From Albidovulum inexpectatum (GTDB lineage: Bacteria > Pseudomonadota > Alphaproteobacteria > Rhodobacterales > Rhodobacteraceae), in the NCBI RefSeq assembly GCF_002927635.1, contig NZ_PRDS01000001.1:1-64000 (forward strand): DNA of 64,000 nucleotides. The letters run 5' to 3'. Shown piece after piece: positions 1 to 9,353 of the stretch. How positions within the stretch are numbered: position 1 is the first letter of the stretch; every line of letters starts with the position of its first letter. A program made the translations under genes and the position numbers. The notes beneath the pieces are model-generated. The model saw nothing but the letters and a program-made list of their open reading frames with translations, was not told the origin of the DNA and searched no databases.

Positions 1-269
1 TTCTTCTGACGCTTGACGAACGGTTTTACATAGGTTGCCGGCACAAGCCGCACCTCGTGGCCATGTCGTTGCGCCACCCGGCCCCAGTGATGGGAAGTTG
101 CGCAAGCCTCCATGGCCACGATGCAGGTTGGCTGTTCGGTCAAAAGCGCGGCCAACCGTGTCCGCGATAGCGCCCGATTGTATAGAACCGTCCCATCCGG
201 CCCGACCGCACAGACCTGAAAACTGCCCTTCGCCAAGTCGATCGCCAGCATGCTGATCTTCGTCGCCAT
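1..269 (-). CDS. IS110-family (IS1111-like) transposase, N-terminal part, cut by window edge
   Basis: This is the first 89 codons of a DEDD-type transposase; the rest lies outside the window. The protein opens with an 'AIDLAKGSFQV' segment, carrying the first acidic residue of the RuvC-like DEDD domain, followed by 'MEACATSHHWGR' and 'VPATYVKPFVKRQK', the order usual for IS1111-type members of the IS110 family. The start at 269 is the only ATG before the conserved block. The gene reads off the window and its upstream DNA abuts a truncated IS3 element, so this element probably inserted into the older one. Whether it is intact cannot be judged here. IS110 elements use a structured non-coding RNA to choose targets; in the IS1111 group this RNA usually lies downstream of the gene, so it would not be visible. 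Confidence 0.8.
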   Translation of the reverse strand, partial: MATKISMLAIDLAKGSFQVCAVGPDGTVLYNRALSRTRLAALLTEQPTCIVAMEACATSHHWGRVAQRHGHEVRLVPATYVKPFVKRQK

Positions 270-355
270 CGATGTGCCCTCCAAAATTGGTTCCTATAGA
301 ACCGTCATGGCATACAAGATGCCGTTGGTGGGGGCATCCACCGCATCAGTTCAGC
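270..355 (-). other. Non-coding junction between IS110-type gene and IS3 remnant
   Basis: About 85 bp separate the IS110-type start codon from the point where IS3 transposase similarity stops, just after the 'SRPG' residues of orfB. It contains the short inverted repeat GGTTC-CTATA-GAACC at 289-303 and GGTGG-GGGCAT-CCACC near 328-343. These could be the subterminal repeats expected at an IS1111-type end, but I cannot fix the element boundary without an intact copy to compare with. Confidence 0.4.
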
Positions 356-964
356 CAGGCCGCGAGACGTCCAATGTGGCGTCGTTGGTATAGGCCCAGA
401 GATCGAGGTCACGAGAGATGAATTCGCTGCCGTTGTCGATCCTGATCGTTCTCGGATAACCGATCTTTCCACAGACCCGTTCGAGCGTCTGCACGACATC
501 TTCGCCCCGATAGCTGAACCGCGGATCAGCCGTACGACAAAGGCGCGCGTGCGTGTCGACAACGGTCAGGATACGCAGCTTCTTGCCCAAGTCGAGCTGG
601 TCGTAAACGAAGTCCATCGCCCAGACATCGTTTGGTCCAACGGCTTCCTGACGGTCTTCGCGCAGCTTCGCCTTCACCCGCCGTTTCGGGTGCTTGTTCT
701 AGAGCTTCAGGCCCAACTCATTGTAAATCCTGCGGATCTTCTTCATGTTGATCACCCGGCCCTCGCGTCTCATCAGCACGTGGACGTGCCTGCAACCACA
801 GCGCACACGCGTTTCTGCAATCTCCTTGATCCGCCTCTCGACGGCAGCCTGGTCCGTGCGCCGGGACTTGTAGTGGTAGGTGGATGTGTCGAAACAAATG
901 CCCCACAAGCCTTCCGGATCGACACGCCCCAATCAACGCACATCCCGATCACGATCTCGCGCAA
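351..964 (-). pseudogene. IS3-family transposase orfB, broken by frameshift, stop codon and truncation
   Basis: The reading order matches the catalytic subunit of IS3-family transposases: 'REIVIGMCVDWGVSIRKACGAF', a helical segment ending 'MKKIRRIYNELGLKL', then the rve (DDE) core with 'VWAMDFVYDQL' (first Asp) and 'TIRIDNGSEFIS' (second Asp). Three lesions are visible. The frame changes around 890-910, between 'RKACGAF' and 'FDTSTYHYKSRR'. An in-frame TAG near 699 interrupts 'LGLKL-NKHPKRR'. The gene ends after 'DVSRPG', so the last catalytic Glu is missing. It cannot encode an active enzyme. The truncation point coincides with the start of IS110-type DNA. Confidence 0.85.
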
Positions 965-1325
965 ACGGCCAGGCTTCAGAGCTTTCGCCGAATGACATCC
1001 TGCAACACCTCGCGGTCCAAGGTGAGGTCGGCCACTATCTTTTTCGGCCGGGCATTCTCGTCCTCAAGCGCTTTCAGCCGGCGCATCTCGTCCGGCAACA
1101 AGCCGCCGTACTTCTTCTTCCAATTGAAGTAGGTCGCCTGACTTATCCCAGCCTTGCGACAAATCTCCGCGATGGGCGTGCCTTGCTCGCCCTGCTTCAG
1201 GATGAAGGCCTGTCTCGCGCCTCTGTGAACCTCAATGCTTTCATGCGACTCCGCTCTTTTCCCAGCCAGGAAAGCTTAGCGGAAAACTCCAGCTTCAAAC
1301 GATCCAGTTTTCAGGGGGCAGAGCA
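356..1325 (-). mobile_element. Remnant of an IS3-family insertion sequence
   Basis: The span covers orfA and orfB remnants plus the left end of the element. The end near 1325 reads TGCTCTGCCCCCTG on the minus strand, similar to the TG-starting, C-rich terminal repeats of IS3 elements with this type of OrfA, and lies about 80 bp upstream of orfA. The other end is lost where the IS110-type DNA begins. From 1326 to 1523 I see no gene, only the short AGCAAAA tandem repeat described in the findings. Confidence 0.7.
976..1244 (-). pseudogene. IS3-family transposase orfA, frameshifted near its start
   Basis: The frame ending at 976 reads 'RQAFILKQGEQGTPIAEICRKAGISQATYFNWKKKYGG', then a leucine-zipper-like 'RRLKALEDENARPKK' and 'LQDVIRRKL', which is the HTH protein OrfA of IS3 elements. 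The natural start 'MKALRFTEAR' at 1244 is in another frame, so one base has been gained or lost around codon 10. OrfA and OrfB would normally be joined by programmed frameshifting; with orfB also decayed, this is a dead copy. Confidence 0.8.
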
Positions 1326-1523
1326 ACCCAAGGATCAACCAGCGAATCAGCCCCTGCCGGCAGAGCCACACCCAAGCCAACGCCTTCCGGAACCGTCACG
1401 CAGACGCAGCCATCCAAGCGATTTCTGAAGCAAAAGTTGTAGCAAAAATTGTAGCAAAGACGGCCCAAAACGGACGCATTTTCTGCTAAGCCATTAATTT
1501 TTAGAGATATTTTTCAACATGCA

Positions 1524-1599
<76 letters not shown>

Positions 1600-1738
1600 G
1601 CACCGGCGCCCATTTGCCCAACGGCGCGGGCAATGTCAAGCGGGTCTGGATGATGACAAACAGAAATCTGGCGGAAAAATCGACAGCGCCCCGGCCGCGA
1701 ACGGCCGGGGCTGTCTCGGGTGTTGCAATCCCGCGTCG

Positions 1739-2185
1739 TCAGACTTTTGCCGGGGCATGCGACCGTACGAAGGCTTCGATATCCGCCGCGGGGCGCGCAC
1801 CGGGCAGCCGCGCGATCTCGCGCCCCTTGTGCCACAGAATCAGCAACGGGATACCCCGGATGCCCAGCTTCTGGCCGATCTGCGGAAAGTCCTGGGTATT
1901 GATCTTTGCGAAACGAACCTGGCCCTCCAGCGCCTGGGCAGCCTTGGCGAATTCCGGGGCCATCATGCGACATGGACCGCACCAGGGTGCCCAGTAATCG
2001 ATCAGGATCGGCAGGTCGTCGGTCGCAGTCGCCTTTTCGTGGATCACCGGGTCGATCTCGGCAACGCGTCCGCTGACCAGGCTTTCACCGCAGACGGCGC
2101 ATTTGGGACCCTCTGCCAAACGCTCTGCGGGGAAACGGTTTGCCTGCCCGCAGGCCGTACAGGTCAGTCTGATGTTCTCGGCCAT
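1739..2185 (-). CDS. trxC: Thioredoxin TrxC (thioredoxin 2 type)
   Basis: This 148-residue protein is a cytoplasmic disulfide reductase of the thioredoxin-2 type. Residues 1-35 carry two CxxC pairs ('CTAC' at 9-12 and 'CAVC' at 29-32), the zinc-binding N-terminal extension that separates TrxC from TrxA. The active site 'WAPWCGPC' and the cis-proline segment 'GIRGIPLLIL' follow in a normal thioredoxin fold. Length matches the family. TrxC proteins often belong to oxidative-stress regulons, but no regulatory site could be assigned. It stands alone on the minus strand, 64 bp upstream of the DUF3775 gene in the direction of transcription. Confidence 0.92.
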   Translation of the reverse strand: MAENIRLTCTACGQANRFPAERLAEGPKCAVCGESLVSGRVAEIDPVIHEKATATDDLPILIDYWAPWCGPCRMMAPEFAKAAQALEGQVRFAKINTQDFPQIGQKLGIRGIPLLILWHKGREIARLPGARPAADIEAFVRSHAPAKV

Positions 2186-2249
2186 GGCCTTGCTCCTTCA
2201 TATTCGTGTTGACGAATATATTTGGCCCCGAGGTCCGCTTTGCAAGATG

Positions 2250-2567
2250 TCACAACAAATCCTCTTCGGCCCCGCCGACATCCACGCCCAGCGCTTCCAG
2301 CCCCGCCTCGAGATTCTCGGGCAGATGGGGCATTCCCATCAGATAGTCGGCGGTCGGCGTCGTGGCCTCGGTACGCGCGGTTGCAATCGCCTCGGCAAGG
2401 TCTTCGGGTTCGAAACTGCCCCGGCCGATCCAGGCGATCGCTGTCAGCTCGGCCTGTTCGTCCTCATTCAGCGCGCTGATGAACGCGATCAGCTCGGCGC
2501 GCCCCGCCCGACCCTCGCGGGCCAAAAGGATCACCTGCGCAACCTTGTCGATGGAAATATCAATCAT
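2250..2567 (-). CDS. DUF3775-like small acidic protein
   Basis: The 105-residue product starts 'MIDISIDKVAQVILLAREG' and continues as an acidic, mostly helical protein with 'LNEDEQAELTAIAWIGRG' and 'TADYLMGMPHLPENLEAGLEALG'. This pattern resembles the DUF3775 family common in Rhodobacterales and other alphaproteobacteria; its function is unknown. No signal peptide or membrane segment is visible. I chose the ATG at 2567 because the family motif begins directly there, although the frame stays open upstream. It sits between trxC and the terminator of the gcv operon on the same strand. Confidence 0.65.
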   Translation of the reverse strand: MIDISIDKVAQVILLAREGRAGRAELIAFISALNEDEQAELTAIAWIGRGSFEPEDLAEAIATARTEATTPTADYLMGMPHLPENLEAGLEALGVDVGGAEEDLL

Positions 2568-2640
2568 TCCGACGCCCTTTCCTGTTCGGCCCGACCAGGA
2601 AAACAGCATACACGCCGCGGCGCCTTGTCCGGGATCAAAT

Positions 2641-2665
2641 GAAAGGGCCGCCAAGCAGGCGGCCC
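2641..2665 (-). terminator. Rho-independent terminator of the gcv operon
   Basis: Six bases past the gcvP stop, the minus strand reads GGGCCGCC-TGCTT-GGCGGCCC followed by TTTCATTTG: an 8-bp GC stem with a short T-rich tail. Confidence 0.75.
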
Positions 2666-2671
2666 GAACGA

Positions 2672-5521
2672 TCATTCCGCGGCTTCGGAATAGCTTTCCA
2701 GCGGCGGACAGGTGCACACCAGGTTGCGGTCGCCATAGACATTGTCCACGCGCCCGACCGGTGGCCAATACTTGTCAACGCGGAAGGCGCCGGGCGGGAA
2801 GCAGCCGCGCTCGCGGCTATAGGGCCGGTCCCAATCGCCGATCAGCGCATTGACCGTATGCGGCGCATGTTTCAGCGGATTGTTCTGCCGATCCATCTCG
2901 CCACGCTCGATCGCGGCGATTTCCTCGCGGATATCCAGCATCGCGGTGATGAAGCGGTCCAGCTCGGCCTTGGTTTCGGACTCGGTCGGCTCGATCATCA
3001 GCGTTCCGGGCACCGGCCAGCTCATCGTCGGGGCGTGGAAGCCGTGGTCGATCAGGCGCTTGGCGATGTCCTCGACCGTGATCCCGGCCGTTTCGGCGAA
3101 TGCGCGCGTGTCCAGAATGCATTCATGCGCCACCCGGCCATTGCGTCCCTTGAAGAGGATCGGATAGGCCCCCTCCAGCCGCTTGGCGATGTAATTGGCG
3201 TTCAGGATCGCGACCTTCGTCGCCTGGGCCAGCCCTTCGCCCCCCATCAGCAGGATATAGGCCCAGGAGATCGGCAGGATCGAGGCCGAACCCCATGGCG
3301 CGGCACTGACAGTTCCCGGCGCATCCTCGGCCAGTGGGTGCCCAGGCAGATACGGCGCCAGATGCGCCTTGACCCCGATCGGCCCCATGCCCGGACCGCC
3401 CCCGCCATGCGGAATGGCAAAGGTCTTGTGCAGGTTCAGATGGCTGACATCCCCGCCCAGATCGCCCGGCCGCACAAGGCCGACCATGGCGTTCAGGTTG
3501 GCCCCGTCGATATAGACCTGCCCGCCGTATTCATGCGTGATGTCGCAGATCTCGCGCACGGTTTCCTCGAACACGCCATGGGTCGAGGGATAGGTGATCA
3601 TGCAGGCGGCCAGATTCTGGCCCGCCGCGGCGGCCTTGGCGCGAAAATCCTCGACATCGATATCACCATTCGGCGCCGACTTGACGACGACGACCTTCAT
3701 GCCGGCCATCTGGGCCGAAGCCGGGTTGGTTCCGTGCGCCGAGACCGGGATCAGGCAGATGTTCCGATGCCCTTCACCCCGCGCGCGGTGGTAGGCCTGG
3801 ATCGTCAGCAGACCGGCATATTCCCCCTGCGCGCCCGAATTGGGCTGCAGACTCATCGCGTCATAGCCCGTGATCTCGCACAGCTTCTGCGACAGGTCGC
3901 GGAACAGCTCGGCATAGCCCTCGGCCTGATCGGCGGGCGCAAATGGATGCAGGTTGGCAAATTCCGGCCAGGTCATCGGCATCATCTCGGCCGCCGCGTT
4001 CAGCTTCATCGTGCACGAACCCAGCGGGATCATGGCACGATCCAGCGCCAGATCGCGGTCGGCAAGGCGACGCATGTAGCGCATCATCTCGGTCTCGGCC
4101 CGGTTCATGTGAAAGACCGGGTGGGTCAGATAAGCGCTTTCCCGCAACAGGCTGTCAGGCACGCGCCAGGGAACGTCGAATTCGTTGTCCGCACGCTCGA
4201 TCCCGAAGGCGCGCCACAGGCGTTCGATCGTCATCCGCCGCGTCGTTTCGTCGACCGAGATCCCGACCTTCGTCTTGCCCACCTTGCGCAGGTTGATGCG
4301 CTGGTCACGCGCGGCCTTCAGGACGACCTCCTGCAAGGGGCCGACATCGACGGTGATCGTGTCGAAGAAATGTTCGGGTTCGACCTTGAACCCCGCGGCC
4401 TCGAGCCCGCGCGCCACGCGCACCGTCTTGCGATGGATACGCTGCCCGATGGCCTTGAGCCCTTCAGGCCCGTGATAGACCGCGTAGAAGGACGCGACAT
4501 TGGCCAGCAATGCCTGCGCGGTGCAGACATTCGATGTGGCCTTTTCACGCCGGATATGCTGTTCGCGCGCCTGAAGCGAGAGCCTGTAGGCCCGGTTGCC
4601 CTGGGCGTCGATCGAAACGCCAACGATACGGCCCGGCATCTGCCGTTTGTAGGCATCGCGACATGCCATGTAGGCCGCATGCGGCCCGCCATAGCCCATG
4701 GGAACGCCAAAACGCTGGGTCGAGCCGACGGCGATGTCGGCCCCCATGGCTCCGGGCTCCTTCAGGACCGTCAGCGCCATGATGTCGGCGATCATGATGC
4801 CGATCGCGCCGGCCGCGTGCAGACGTTCGATATGCGGCGTGAAATCCGTCAGATGCCCATAGGTCCCGGGATACTGGAAGATCGCGGCAAAGACCTTTTC
4901 GGGATCCAGATCGGCCGGATCGCCGATGATGACCTCTATGCCCAGCGGCGCTGCCCGGGTCTTCATGACGGCAATGTTCTGCGGGTGGCAGTTTTCGTCG
5001 ATGAAGAAGGCACTGGCCCTGGACTTGGCGACCCGCTGGGCCATGGTCATGGCCTCGGCCGCGGCAGTCGCCTCATCCAGCAGCGAGGCATTCGCCACTT
5101 CCAGCCCGGTCAGATCGCAGACCATGGTCTGGAAGTTCAACAGCGCCTCCAGCCGGCCTTGGCTGATTTCGGGCTGATAGGGGGTATAGGCCGTGTACCA
5201 CGCGGGATTTTCAAGGATGTTCCGCTGGATCGCCGGCGGGCAGACCGTGCCGTAATAGCCCTGCCCGATCATCGAGGTGAAGACCTGGTTCTTCCTGGCC
5301 ACCTGCCGCATGAACCACAGAAGCTCACGCTCGGACTTGGGCTTGCCGAAATCCAGCGGCTTTTCCTGACGCAGGCTTTTCGGAATCGTCTGGTCGATCA
5401 GCTCGTCCAGATCCTTCACCCCGAGCACTTCGAACATCTCCTCCATCTCGGAGGGCGACGGCCCGATATGCCGGCGGTTGGCAAAGTCATAGGGCTTGTA
5501 GTCGGTCGGGGCAAAGGCCAT
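2672..5521 (-). CDS. gcvP: Glycine dehydrogenase (aminomethyl-transferring), P-protein
   Basis: P-protein of the glycine cleavage system decarboxylates glycine with pyridoxal phosphate and passes the aminomethyl group to lipoyl-GcvH. At 949 residues it is a single-chain P-protein, not the split form. The first half has '[13 protein letters not shown]' and '[12 protein letters not shown]'. The second half carries '[15 protein letters not shown]' and the PLP lysine in '[16 protein letters not shown]'. It is the last gene of gcvT-gcvH-gcvP, 10 bp after gcvH, followed by a hairpin terminator. Expression should follow the glycine riboswitch upstream of gcvT. Confidence 0.97.
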   Translation of the reverse strand: MAFAPTDYKPYDFANRRHIGPSPSEMEEMFEVLGVKDLDELIDQTIPKSLRQEKPLDFGKPKSERELLWFMRQVARKNQVFTSMIGQGYYGTVCPPAIQRNILENPAWYTAYTPYQPEISQGRLEALLNFQTMVCDLTGLEVANASLLDEATAAAEAMTMAQRVAKSRASAFFIDENCHPQNIAVMKTRAAPLGIEVIIGDPADLDPEKVFAAIFQYPGTYGHLTDFTPHIERLHAAGAIGIMIADIMALTVLKEPGAMGADIAVGSTQRFGVPMGYGGPHAAYMACRDAYKRQMPGRIVGVSIDAQGNRAYRLSLQAREQHIRREKATSNVCTAQALLANVASFYAVYHGPEGLKAIGQRIHRKTVRVARGLEAAGFKVEPEHFFDTITVDVGPLQEVVLKAARDQRINLRKVGKTKVGISVDETTRRMTIERLWRAFGIERADNEFDVPWRVPDSLLRESAYLTHPVFHMNRAETEMMRYMRRLADRDLALDRAMIPLGSCTMKLNAAAEMMPMTWPEFANLHPFAPADQAEGYAELFRDLSQKLCEITGYDAMSLQPNSGAQGEYAGLLTIQAYHRARGEGHRNICLIPVSAHGTNPASAQMAGMKVVVVKSAPNGDIDVEDFRAKAAAAGQNLAACMITYPSTHGVFEETVREICDITHEYGGQVYIDGANLNAMVGLVRPGDLGGDVSHLNLHKTFAIPHGGGGPGMGPIGVKAHLAPYLPGHPLAEDAPGTVSAAPWGSASILPISWAYILLMGGEGLAQATKVAILNANYIAKRLEGAYPILFKGRNGRVAHECILDTRAFAETAGITVEDIAKRLIDHGFHAPTMSWPVPGTLMIEPTESETKAELDRFITAMLDIREEIAAIERGEMDRQNNPLKHAPHTVNALIGDWDRPYSRERGCFPPGAFRVDKYWPPVGRVDNVYGDRNLVCTCPPLESYSEAAE

Positions 5522-5531
5522 GGGCTGTCTC

Positions 5532-5891
5532 CTATCCGATCATCGCCTTGTAGGCGTCCTCGTCCATGAACCCGTCCAGCTTCGACGGATCGGCGGGGCG
5601 CATCTTGAAGAACCACGCCTTGCCCAGCGGGTCTTCGTTGACCAGCGCCGGGTTGTCGACGATCTCCTGATTGATCTCGACGATCTCGCCGTCCAGCGGC
5701 GCGCGAATGTCTGATGCGGCCTTGACGCTTTCGATCACGACGATCTCATCGCCTTCGGATACGGCGCGTCCTGCTTCCGGCAATTCGACATAGACGACAT
5801 CGCCCAGCTGTTCCGAGGCGTGCTGGGTAATGCCGACGACGACCAGATCGCCCTCGGGCCGCAGCCATTCATGATCTTCGGTGAATTTCAT
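5532..5891 (-). CDS. gcvH: Glycine cleavage system H protein
   Basis: GcvH is the lipoylated carrier that shuttles the aminomethyl group between GcvP, GcvT and lipoamide dehydrogenase. The 119-residue product begins '[11 protein letters not shown]', includes '[23 protein letters not shown]', and has the lipoyl lysine in '[12 protein letters not shown]'. Length and motifs are typical. It is the middle gene of the operon, 17 bp after gcvT and 10 bp before gcvP. Lipoamide dehydrogenase is not encoded nearby. Confidence 0.97.
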   Translation of the reverse strand: MKFTEDHEWLRPEGDLVVVGITQHASEQLGDVVYVELPEAGRAVSEGDEIVVIESVKAASDIRAPLDGEIVEINQEIVDNPALVNEDPLGKAWFFKMRPADPSKLDGFMDEDAYKAMIG

Positions 5892-5908
5892 GGGTCCGTT
5901 CCTTCTGG

Positions 5909-7036
5909 TTAACGCTTGTAGCTGGGTTGGTGGAATGGCAGTGCCGCGATGCGGGCGGGCACGCGGCGACCGCGCAGCTCGGCATGGATAATATCGCCTT
6001 CGCACAGGTCCGCCGGCAGATAGGCCATGGCGATCGGCGCGCCGACCGATGGACCGAATCCACCCGAGGTCACCTGCCCGATGGGCTCGCCCCCGCTGTC
6101 GGCGGCAAAGAGCTGCGTGCCTTCCCGAATGGGCGCACGCCCCTCGGGCCGCAGGCCGACACGGCGGCGCGCAGGCCCGGTCTCCAGCTCGGACAGGATC
6201 CGTTCCGCCCCCGGGAATCCGCCCTCGCGCGCGCCGCCCCTGCGACGCGCCTTCTGGATCGCCCAGGCAAGACTGGCCTCGACCGGGCTGGTGGTTTCGT
6301 CGATGTCGTGCCCATACAGGCACATCCCGGCCTCGAGCCGCAGCGAGTCCCGCGCGCCCAGCCCGATCGGGGCCACTTCGTCCATGTCCAGCAGTTTCCG
6401 GGCAAGTTTTTCGGCGAACCCCTCGGGAACCGAAATCTCGAACCCGTCTTCGCCCGTATAGCCCGAGCGCGAGATCCACAGCTCGACCCCGTCCCAGCGA
6501 CGGATCGCAACGTCCATGAAGCGCAGATCGACCACGTCGGGCACAAGCCGCGCCATTGCCGTTTCGGCCGCGGGACCCTGCAAGGCCAGAAGAGCACGTT
6601 CGGTCACCGCCGCGATATCGCATGTATCCGAAAGATGCGCGCGAAGATGGGCAAGATCGGCATCCTTGCATGCCGCGTTCACCACGACGAAAAGATGATC
6701 ACCACGATTGGCGACCATGAGGTCATCCAGGATGCCGCCCGTCTCGTTGGTGAACAGCGCATAACGCTGCCGCCCCTCGGCCAGGCCCAGCAGATCGACC
6801 GGCACCAGTCGTTCAAGCGCCAGCGCGGCGTCCTCGATACGGCCCGATTTCGGCGCCAGCAGGATCTGCCCCATATGGCTGACATCGAACAGGCCGGCCT
6901 GCGCGCGCGTGTGCAGATGTTCCTTCAACACGCCCATCGGGTATTGCACGGGCATTTCATAACCCGCGAAAGGCACCATGCGCGCGCCAAGTTCGACATG
7001 AAGATCGTATAGAACCGTGCGTTTCAGGTCGGCCAT
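5909..7036 (-). CDS. gcvT: Glycine cleavage system aminomethyltransferase, T-protein
   Basis: GcvT transfers the methylene group from aminomethyl-lipoyl GcvH to tetrahydrofolate, releasing ammonia. The 375-residue protein has '[20 protein letters not shown]', '[14 protein letters not shown]', '[13 protein letters not shown]' and '[20 protein letters not shown]', all T-protein signatures. I chose the ATG at 7036 ('[11 protein letters not shown]') because similarity begins there; an in-frame ATG at 7078 lies in the untranslated leader. It is the first gene of the operon; the tandem glycine riboswitch ends about 75 bp upstream. Confidence 0.95.
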   Translation of the reverse strand: MADLKRTVLYDLHVELGARMVPFAGYEMPVQYPMGVLKEHLHTRAQAGLFDVSHMGQILLAPKSGRIEDAALALERLVPVDLLGLAEGRQRYALFTNETGGILDDLMVANRGDHLFVVVNAACKDADLAHLRAHLSDTCDIAAVTERALLALQGPAAETAMARLVPDVVDLRFMDVAIRRWDGVELWISRSGYTGEDGFEISVPEGFAEKLARKLLDMDEVAPIGLGARDSLRLEAGMCLYGHDIDETTSPVEASLAWAIQKARRRGGAREGGFPGAERILSELETGPARRRVGLRPEGRAPIREGTQLFAADSGGEPIGQVTSGGFGPSVGAPIAMAYLPADLCEGDIIHAELRGRRVPARIAALPFHQPSYKR

Positions 7037-7110
7037 GCCGCCCGTCCTCCCTCTTGCGCCGGTTCGATTGCCCGGCATCGGTCACGGGCGACCCAGGTCA
7101 CCCCTCGCGA

Positions 7111-7269
7111 TGCCCCCTCTGTCCTTTCGCCTGAGATCGTTATCCCTTCGGCGCCCCTTCCGGGGTCTCTCCAGAGTTCCAAAGCCGGACCGGTCCTTGC
7201 GCCTGAGAGTTTACCGGGGCGGTTGCTCCTTCGGCACCAAGGCGGCCTGGCACCGCCATGGATTCTCCC
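7111..7269 (-). promoter_or_regulatory. Tandem glycine riboswitch upstream of gcvT
   Basis: Two glycine aptamers lie in series on the minus strand. The first (about 7269-7188) contains GCCGAAGGAGCAACCGCC and AACTCTCAGGCGCAAGGACC; the second (about 7186-7111) contains CTCTGGAGAGACC, GCCGAAGGGATAACGATCTC and AGGCGAAAGGACAGAGG. These are the conserved core strings of the gcvT riboswitch family, where glycine binding normally switches the cleavage operon on. The expression platform between 7110 and 7037 shows no obvious T-run terminator, so control of translation or early elongation is possible. Confidence 0.93.
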
Positions 7270-7284
7270 TGATCCGACATGACG

Positions 7285-7314
7285 GGCATACCCTACGCGG
7301 GGCCTTTCAGGCAA
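7285..7314 (-). promoter_or_regulatory. Candidate promoter of the riboswitch-gcv transcript
   Basis: On the minus strand TTGCCT (7309-7314) and TATGCC (7285-7290) are separated by 18 bp and lie just upstream of the first aptamer. Position and spacing fit a housekeeping sigma promoter; the -10 match is only partial. Confidence 0.4.
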
Positions 7315-7379
7315 GAGGCATACAATCGCATGCTGCGCGCCCCTTGCGCAGAACAGCCCCCCGGGCGAAGACTTGCGCC

Positions 7380-7967
7380 ATGGAAGTTTCCCGCCACCCC
7401 GCATTCTTTGGCTATGGATCGCTGGTCAACCGGGCCACGCATGACCATTCGCCCGCGGTTTCCGCCCGGCTGAGCGGCTGGCGGCGCATCTGGCGACAGA
7501 CGCGCCTGCGGCCGTGGCCGTTCCTGTCTGTCGAACCCCATGCAGGCACCCGGATCGAGGGGTTGATCGCGGCGGTTCCCGGCGCAGACTGGGCAGCGCT
7601 GGACCGGCGCGAGGCGGCCTACGAAAGGACGAAACTGCCGCCTGACAGCCTGACCGGCGCCCCGGGCTGGGCCACGGGGGTCGAGATCTACGCGATCGCC
7701 CCCCGACAAGGCGAAGACGCCCCGCGGGGACCGATTCTGCTCAGCTATCTGGATGTGGTGGTCCAAGGCTTCCTGCGCGAATTCGGACCGGATGGCGCGG
7801 CGCGGTTCTTCTCGACAACCGCGCATTGGGGGCCGGTTCTCGACGATCGTGCAGACCCGCTTTACCCGCGCGGTCAAAGGCTCGGCATGGCTGAACGCGC
7901 CATCGTCGATGACCACATCGACGGGCTGGGGCTTGCCCGGCAAACGCGCCGGGCGTTCAGACCCTAG
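7380..7967 (+). CDS. Gamma-glutamylcyclotransferase-like protein
   Basis: The 195-residue product starts 'MEVSRHPAFFGYGSLVNRAT'; 'FGYGSLVN' is the substrate-binding loop of the gamma-glutamylcyclotransferase fold (AIG2/GGCT/ChaC relatives). A later 'DRREAAYER' supplies the Glu at the position expected for the catalytic acid. Enzymes of this fold release 5-oxoproline from gamma-glutamyl compounds; the actual substrate here is unknown. I started at the ATG at 7380 because the motif begins right after it; the frame is open upstream, through the leader of the opposite-strand gcv operon. Its 3' end overlaps the convergent gltX gene by 11 bp. Confidence 0.75.
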   Translation: MEVSRHPAFFGYGSLVNRATHDHSPAVSARLSGWRRIWRQTRLRPWPFLSVEPHAGTRIEGLIAAVPGADWAALDRREAAYERTKLPPDSLTGAPGWATGVEIYAIAPRQGEDAPRGPILLSYLDVVVQGFLREFGPDGAARFFSTTAHWGPVLDDRADPLYPRGQRLGMAERAIVDDHIDGLGLARQTRRAFRP

Positions 7968-9279
7968 CCCGCACCTTCTGCAACAGCGGCATCAGTTCGG
8001 CCATGTCGGGGCCATGCGCCTGCCCGGTCAGCGCCAGCCGAAGCGGCATGAACAGCGCCCGCCCCTTGCGGCCGGTACGCTGCTTCACGGCCGCAGTCCA
8101 CTCGGCCCAGGTCGTATCGGTGAAGGGCGGTTCAGGCAGCAGCTCCAGCGCCTCGCGCACGAAGGCCTCGTCCTCGGGGGCGATCACCGGTTCCGCGCCA
8201 TCGCGGCACAGCGCCCACCACTGGCCCAGCTCGTCCAGCGTGGTGATGTTCTGCGAAGCGACCTTCCAGAACCGCTCGGCCAGATCGACGGGCACGCCCA
8301 GCGCCAGGATACGGTCGCGCACGGCCTCGAAAGGAAGCGACTGGTTGCGCTGGCGGGTCAGGGGCCAAAGGTCCTCGGGGTCGAACTTGGTCGGCGCCGC
8401 GCCGAACTGCGACAGATCGAACCCCTCGGCCAGCTCGTCAAGCGACATCTTCAGCTCGACCGGCTGCGAAGAGCCAAGCCGCGCCATCATGCTCAGCAGC
8501 GCCTCGCGGGCGACGCCACGCTCGCGCAGATCGCGCAGGCTCAGCGTTCCAAGGCGCTTGGACAGCGCTTCGCCGTGCGGCCCGGTCAGCAGCGAATGAT
8601 GCGCGAATGCCGGAGGCTCTCCGCCGATCGCGCGCATGATCTGGATCTGCGTGGCCGTGTTGGTCACGTGGTCTGCGCCGCGCACGATATGGGTGATGCC
8701 CATGTCGATGTCATCGACCGACGAGGCAAAGGTATACAGCACCTGCCCGTCGGCGCGGATGAGAACCGGGTCGGACACGCTGGCCGTGTCGATCGACACG
8801 TCGCCCAGGATGCCGTCGTGCCATTCCGTGCGGCCCTGATCCAGCTTGAACCGCCAATAGCCCGGCCGTTCGGCGCGAAGCCGGGCCTTCTCCTCCTCGC
8901 TCAGCGCAAGACCGGCGCGGTCATAGACCGGCGGACGCCCCATCGCGAGCTGCTTCTTGCGCTTCAGCTCAAGTTCCGTTGGCGTCTCGAAGACCTCGTA
9001 CAGGTGGCCCGAGGCCCTCAGCTGGTCGGCGACCTCGGCATAGCGGTCCAGCCGGTCGGACTGCCGCTCGACCCGATCCCATGTCAGGCCCAGCCATTCC
9101 AGGTCTTCCATGATCGCGTCGGCATATTCCTGCTTCGACCGCTCGCGGTCGGTGTCGTCCAGCCGCAGGATGAAGGTGCCGCCCGCCTTGCGGGCGATCA
9201 GATAGTTCATCAGCGCCGTGCGCAGATTGCCGACATGGATATGCCCGGTGGGCGAGGGCGCGAAACGGGTCACGGTCAT
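7957..9279 (-). CDS. gltX: Glutamate--tRNA ligase (short form)
   Basis: This 440-residue class I aminoacyl-tRNA synthetase charges tRNA-Glu. The HIGH-type motif is 'APSPTGHIHVGNLRTA' near residue 10, and the KMSKS-type motif is 'ALSKRLGTLSL' near residue 240. Between them are 'RLDDTDRERSKQEY' and 'VLYTFASSVDDIDMGITHIVRGADH', all typical of GluRS. The length is at the short end for GluRS, and many Rhodobacterales carry two gltX genes, so a paralogue elsewhere may be the main enzyme or have another specificity. It stands alone, convergent with the cyclotransferase gene. Confidence 0.9.
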   Translation of the reverse strand: MTVTRFAPSPTGHIHVGNLRTALMNYLIARKAGGTFILRLDDTDRERSKQEYADAIMEDLEWLGLTWDRVERQSDRLDRYAEVADQLRASGHLYEVFETPTELELKRKKQLAMGRPPVYDRAGLALSEEEKARLRAERPGYWRFKLDQGRTEWHDGILGDVSIDTASVSDPVLIRADGQVLYTFASSVDDIDMGITHIVRGADHVTNTATQIQIMRAIGGEPPAFAHHSLLTGPHGEALSKRLGTLSLRDLRERGVAREALLSMMARLGSSQPVELKMSLDELAEGFDLSQFGAAPTKFDPEDLWPLTRQRNQSLPFEAVRDRILALGVPVDLAERFWKVASQNITTLDELGQWWALCRDGAEPVIAPEDEAFVREALELLPEPPFTDTTWAEWTAAVKQRTGRKGRALFMPLRLALTGQAHGPDMAELMPLLQKVRARV

Positions 9280-9353
9280 GGGATGCCTCCTGTCGCGCTT
9301 CCTCTTTCACACGGCGCGCATTTTGTCCATATGATGCACGACAAGGAGGCCGC

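Noticed and set aside
2639-5569. A 976-codon open frame on the plus strand, antisense to gcvP
   Set aside because: It mirrors a well-conserved gcvP; in high-GC DNA the opposite strand of a biased gene often stays open. Its translation is Arg/His/Gly-rich without motifs. Similar antisense frames over nadE (12910-15504), pheT (36291-39194) and sdhA (60639-62672) were rejected for the same reason.
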